Source: Lachnospiraceae bacterium UBA7160
GTDB taxonomy: Bacteria; Bacillota; Clostridia; Lachnospirales; Lachnospiraceae
NCBI GenBank assembly: GCA_002491565.1
Contig: DKWE01000122.1
Coordinates: 24,449-34,925 of the forward strand
Direction: 5' to 3'
DNA: 10,477 nucleotides
Of this stretch, positions 7,994 through 10,477 are shown piece after piece. The translations under genes and the position numbers were made by a program. The notes under the pieces were generated by a model. It had not been told where the DNA came from. It was given only the letters and a program-made list of their open reading frames with translations, and made no database searches. Numbering within the stretch: position 1 is the first letter of the stretch; the number at the start of each line of letters is the position of its first letter.

Positions 7994-8119
7994 ATTTCTC
8001 ATAATATGCGTTCAAGCAGCTGTGATAAGAGCTTCTTCGAAATATATAGCTCTCTGGATAGCCGCACAGGGGCTTGTGTATTTGATTCTATTCAATTCCG
8101 CAAATTCGGAATATGTCTG
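7994..8119. other. Intergenic region between GNAT gene and nuclease remnant
   Basis: No convincing gene is seen in these 126 bases. Short minus-strand frames such as one reading RLSRELYISKKLLSQLLERI may be further decay of a lost gene, but no family can be named. A 6-bp hairpin (ATTCCG/CGGAAT, 8095-8112) lies just after the GNAT stop on the minus strand. It has no T-run, so it is at best a weak terminator or an RNA-end stabiliser. Confidence 0.4.
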
Positions 8120-8572
8120 TTAGCATTCGGTGAAGCTGAGCCTTAACTCTATTTCACCATCGTTTACGATTTCCCCGGTTGGCTGAAAGCCCAGCTTTTC
8201 GTACACATGCTTTGCTATGGTGTTCTGAGGAACGCAGTCGATCAACATATAGTCATACTTACCAGAGTCCCGTGCCATTTGGATGATCTGCCCGATAGCC
8301 TGGGTGCCATATCCTTTCTTTTGATGTTCCGGCGGGAACATGATCCGCCATATCACGAGAGAACGTTTTTCCAAGTCTTCATCCAACAGCATAAAACCAA
8401 CTGGTATTTCATCGTTATAGATTGCGAACGGATACACATCATTGTTATTACGATACAGCCACGCTTGGGCAAGTGAATACACATTGGAGGCCACGAAACC
8501 CTCCACAGGCGGGCGTTTCATTTGCACAATGGCATCAAAATTGTCTTCTGTGATTTCTTTGAAGTGAATCAT
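8120..8572 (-). CDS. GNAT family N-acetyltransferase, BltD-like (possible polyamine acetyltransferase)
   Basis: A complete 150-residue cytoplasmic protein of normal GNAT length. GNAT enzymes transfer acetyl from acetyl-CoA to an amine. The acetyl-CoA pyrophosphate loop is seen as Q84-K-K-G-Y-G89 (QxxGxG) after the beta strand LVIWRIMFPPEHQ. Motif B has VPQN117 with Y124-EKLGF, where the Tyr is the usual general acid. The N-terminal segment FVASNVYSLAQAWLY and the end GFQPTGEIVNDGEIELRL resemble the spermine/spermidine acetyltransferase BltD group, so a polyamine substrate is a reasonable inference, though other small amines are possible. The start at 8572 is preceded by AGAGAGG (8589-8583) with a 10-nt spacer. 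The group II intron ends 21 nt upstream of the ATG, so the leader of this gene is interrupted and expression may depend on splicing or on read-through from the intron. Confidence 0.9.
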   Translation of the reverse strand: MIHFKEITEDNFDAIVQMKRPPVEGFVASNVYSLAQAWLYRNNNDVYPFAIYNDEIPVGFMLLDEDLEKRSLVIWRIMFPPEHQKKGYGTQAIGQIIQMARDSGKYDYMLIDCVPQNTIAKHVYEKLGFQPTGEIVNDGEIELRLSFTEC

Positions 8573-8582
8573 CGTTTTAGGA

Positions 8583-8589
8583 CCTCTCT
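8583..8589 (-). promoter_or_regulatory. Ribosome binding site of the GNAT gene, in the intron's 3' exon
   Basis: Minus-strand AGAGAGG precedes the GNAT ATG by 10 nt. It begins only four bases after the predicted intron end at 8594, so it is in the exon and is kept in the spliced RNA. The DVI helix of an unspliced intron would lie directly against it. Confidence 0.6.
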
Positions 8590-8593
8590 ACTA

Positions 8594-8632
8594 GTCGAGT
8601 AGACAGGCACCTCACGATGCCAGCCCCTCACA
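8594..8632 (-). ncRNA. Group II intron domain VI and 3' splice site
   Basis: The minus strand reads GAGGGGCTGGCATC-GTGA-GGTGCCTGTCTACTCGAC. GGCATC and GGTGCC pair (one U-G wobble) around GTGA. The basal GAG/CTC pairing leaves an adenine at 8600, seven nucleotides from the 3' end, as the expected branch-point A. The intron ends in AC, matching the AY rule. Confidence 0.8.
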
Positions 8633-8665
8633 GAACCGTACGTGCGGCTTTTCCGCATACGGCTC
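8633..8665 (-). ncRNA. Group II intron domain V (catalytic core)
   Basis: The minus strand begins GAGCCGTATGCGG and ends CGCACGTACGGTTC, with AAAAGC between, forming the conserved two-part domain V hairpin with its AGC-type triad near the 5' end and a GAAA-like apical loop. This is one of the most conserved RNA elements of group II introns and is near-consensus here. It lies 21 nt after the stop codon of the maturase gene. Confidence 0.93.
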
Positions 8666-8686
8666 TTCATAATAACATTCACAGTT

Positions 8687-9985
8687 TCAGAATAAGCTGA
8701 CATATATCTTCGGCATCACCAGTGGATAATATTTCAGCATTTCTATGAACCCTTCCCGTGTATAGCTCTTTCTGTTGCTCCTTCGGTTTAGGATTTTAAA
8801 CAACATCTCCCGTACTTGTTGTTTGAAGTTGCTTATCATCCTGCCATTGAAACTAACACCATAATACCTGTAGTGCCCTATGAGTTTCAGATTGAGCATT
8901 CCCATCAGTTTCTTTAGTTTCTGGTCTCGGTTGGCATACAGCCAGACTTTCATGTCCTTCATCTTCTGCCGGAATTTCTTACTGCTTGTTTTCGGCATCA
9001 TCCATGCAGTGCCTTTCCTTGTCCGTCCGCAGTAAAATGTAAATCCGAGAAAGTCGAAAGTTTCCAGCCTTGTTGATTCTCCGCGTTTCTGCTTCGATTT
9101 CGCCAGATATCCTCCGCTTTCCAACATCCTGCTCTTGCTTTCTTCCAGCTCCAGCCCGAACTTTTCCATTCTTTCCTTGAGAAGCTTATAGTATTTCTCC
9201 GCTTCCCATTTGTACTGGAATCCTGCAATGAAATCATCTGCATACACAATCAGGAAGTTTTCTCCCTTGCCCTCTCTCGCTATGATGAACTTGTACCATA
9301 GCGTCAGCACATTGTGCATATAGATATTTGCAAGGATTGGACTTATGATATTTCCCTGTGCTGAACCTTCCTCATTTTCAACCAGTTTTCCCCCATCCAT
9401 CGCTCCCGCTTTCAGGTACTTATTCACTAACCAGAGGATGTTTGGGTCTTTGATGTACAGATTCAGAAACTTCATGATCCAGTCGTGCTTCATATGGTCA
9501 AAGAAACCCTTGATATCTGCGTCCACGATATAACATATTTTCGTGAAGTTCAGTCTCTTATACAGTTCCTTCACCGCATCATGGCATCCCCTGTTTGGTC
9601 TGAATCCGTACATGCAGTTCAGAAATCTTGGCTCGTATATTGCTTCAAGTATTTTCTTCAATGCCAGCTGGACTATCTTGTCCTCATAACTGGCAATCCC
9701 CAGCGGACGCAGTTTTCCATTGCTTTTCGGGATATATACCCGGAGCGATGGCTGTGGCTTATATGATTTCCTTTTCAGCCGTTCTACTAGCCCTTTGATG
9801 TTCTGTTCCAGGTTCTCCCCGTATTCTTTCTTTGTCACTTCATCAATCCCGACTGCCTTGCTGCCGTCCAGTTCCCTGTGGCATTGCATCAGCAGTTCTT
9901 TGTTTATCAGATGATATAAAGATGTGAATTCCGGTTTCGGCTCATGGGCCGATTTGTCTGCTATTCTCTCCAATTTCGTTTCCAT
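8687..9985 (-). CDS. ltrA: Group II intron reverse transcriptase/maturase, no HNH endonuclease
   Basis: A 432-residue intron-encoded protein that copies the intron RNA into DNA and assists folding and splicing. RT motifs appear in order: LRVYIPKSNGKLRPLGIASY (81-100), MYGFRPNRGCHDAV (125-138), the first catalytic Asp region VDADIKGFFDH (154-164), EGSAQGNIISPILANIYMH (206-224), YADD (248-251) with two catalytic Asp, and FDFLGFTFYCG (310-320). A maturase (X) domain follows at about 330-400, with LNLKLIGHYRYYGV. The protein stops after RRSNRKSYTREGF and KIYVSLF with only a short tail, so the C-terminal HNH endonuclease of LtrA is missing; related proteins also lack it and use nicks or replication forks for priming. 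The start is set by GGAGG (9995-9991), 5 nt before ATG. The symbol is used in the family sense. Confidence 0.93.
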   Translation of the reverse strand: METKLERIADKSAHEPKPEFTSLYHLINKELLMQCHRELDGSKAVGIDEVTKKEYGENLEQNIKGLVERLKRKSYKPQPSLRVYIPKSNGKLRPLGIASYEDKIVQLALKKILEAIYEPRFLNCMYGFRPNRGCHDAVKELYKRLNFTKICYIVDADIKGFFDHMKHDWIMKFLNLYIKDPNILWLVNKYLKAGAMDGGKLVENEEGSAQGNIISPILANIYMHNVLTLWYKFIIAREGKGENFLIVYADDFIAGFQYKWEAEKYYKLLKERMEKFGLELEESKSRMLESGGYLAKSKQKRGESTRLETFDFLGFTFYCGRTRKGTAWMMPKTSSKKFRQKMKDMKVWLYANRDQKLKKLMGMLNLKLIGHYRYYGVSFNGRMISNFKQQVREMLFKILNRRSNRKSYTREGFIEMLKYYPLVMPKIYVSLF

Positions 9986-10467
9986 CAGTACCTCCGTCCC
10001 TGAGTACGGCTGATGTGTCCTCAGAGAGACCGTTATTATGTAGCCCCCTTCCCTCTGCCGGAGTTACCCGGCTTCCCCGGTACTATGGGGCTATCCGACT
10101 GCCTGATATCCGTTTGGCATCCTCCGTTTCAGCGTTGTTTGCCATACTTGAAAACACAAGGGAACATCAGGCTCTCCCCAGTTGACTGGATAGCCGCAAT
10201 GTGAAACATGAAAAGCTCTTTGACCCCGCAGAAGCAGGTGGTACCTCACCATAACGGTATCACCCGTATTGTCTTCCGCTGGTATTAAAGCGTCAACCTT
10301 CCGAATGTCAAAATTTCGGGGCTCAATCACCTTCCCTATTCCCTCGCTGTCTACGCTTAGCAGATAACATTACTGTCATCCACCCAAGACTCGCTACTGG
10401 TGGTTGGTTAGACCTTTCCAGACAGGCTTTGCACCTGTTAGACTATCCGCCCTTCGTCTGGGCGCAC
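9986..10467 (-). ncRNA. Group II intron 5' region (domains I-III) with EBS1 candidate
   Basis: These 482 nt between the intron 5' end and the maturase ATG hold no credible gene and should form domains I-III and the start of domain IV. AATACC at 10286-10281 is perfectly complementary to GGTATT, the last six bases of the 5' exon (10473-10468), and is the best EBS1 candidate. GC-rich local hairpins are present, for example CAGGTGC-AAA-GCCTG near 10440-10420. The RBS for the maturase is at the 3' edge. Confidence 0.75.
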
Positions 10468-10477
10468 AATACCGATT

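Larger units (their letters stand above)
8594..10467 (-). mobile_element. Complete group II intron (1874 nt) with maturase gene
   Basis: The 5' end on the minus strand reads GTGCGCCCAGAC, the classic GUGYG group II start. The 3' end is CTACTCGAC, with domains V and VI immediately before it. The 432-residue reverse transcriptase lies in the domain IV position. The last six bases of the 5' exon, GGTATT, are complementary to AATACC in domain I (10286-10281), a good EBS1 candidate that supports the 5' boundary. Ends, ribozyme core and ORF all look intact, so the intron may be able to splice and move. The empty site is predicted as AATCGGTATT joined to TAGTAGAGAGG. It lies in the 5' leader of the GNAT gene, in the same orientation. 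Confidence 0.9.

Noticed and set aside
8207..8476. 89-residue plus-strand frame over the GNAT gene
   Set aside because: It is antisense to a gene with clear acetyltransferase motifs and an RBS.
8633..8665. Hairpin near 8650 considered as a terminator of the maturase gene
   Set aside because: The sequence matches group II domain V closely and has no T-run after it.
10091..10330. 79-residue minus-strand frame upstream of the maturase
   Set aside because: It lies within the structured 5' domains of the group II intron; the reading frame is incidental to ribozyme sequence.

Overview
The window looks like accessory DNA from a gut-type Firmicute, probably a Lachnospiraceae-like clostridium. This is inferred from the type of giant Cna_B/DUF11-type surface protein, the AGGAGG-like ribosome binding sites, the moderate GC content and the kind of mobile remnants; no rRNA or other marker fixes the taxon. 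All convincing genes are on the minus strand.

Positions 1-7101 hold one uninterrupted minus-strand reading frame of 2367 codons that runs off the low-coordinate edge. It encodes a secreted surface protein with these parts in order: a signal peptide, a Thr/Glu/Pro-rich spacer of about 185 residues, a beta-type N-terminal region, a long series of DUF11-like units (motifs such as TDTLPEG), a prealbumin-like unit, an FctA/Spy0128-type pilin unit and at least two tandem Cna_B units, the second cut by the window edge. The C-terminal anchor is outside the window.

Positions 7102-7570 are the control region of this gene: a strong sigma-A promoter (TTGCCA, 17 bp, TATAAT), a leader of about 230 nt and a consensus AGGAGG. 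The leader contains a 23-position imperfect inverted repeat enclosing a possible 22-codon upstream ORF, and a second hairpin just before the ribosome binding site. Terminator-like hairpins lie between the promoter and the next gene.

Positions 7571-7990 are a C-terminal remnant of a PD-(D/E)XK (Rpn-like) nuclease/transposase. Positions 8120-8572 encode an intact GNAT acetyltransferase resembling spermine/spermidine (BltD-type) enzymes.

Positions 8594-10467 are an apparently complete 1874-nt group II intron: a GUGCG 5' end, domain I with a candidate EBS1, a 432-residue reverse transcriptase/maturase without an HNH endonuclease, a textbook domain V, and domain VI with a bulged A seven nucleotides from the 3' end. 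It sits in the leader of the GNAT gene, 21 nt before the start codon. Only 10 bases of the 5' exon are in the window.

The most unusual features are the structured leader of the adhesin and the placement of the intron. I see no CRISPR array, tRNA, rRNA or recognisable defence system.
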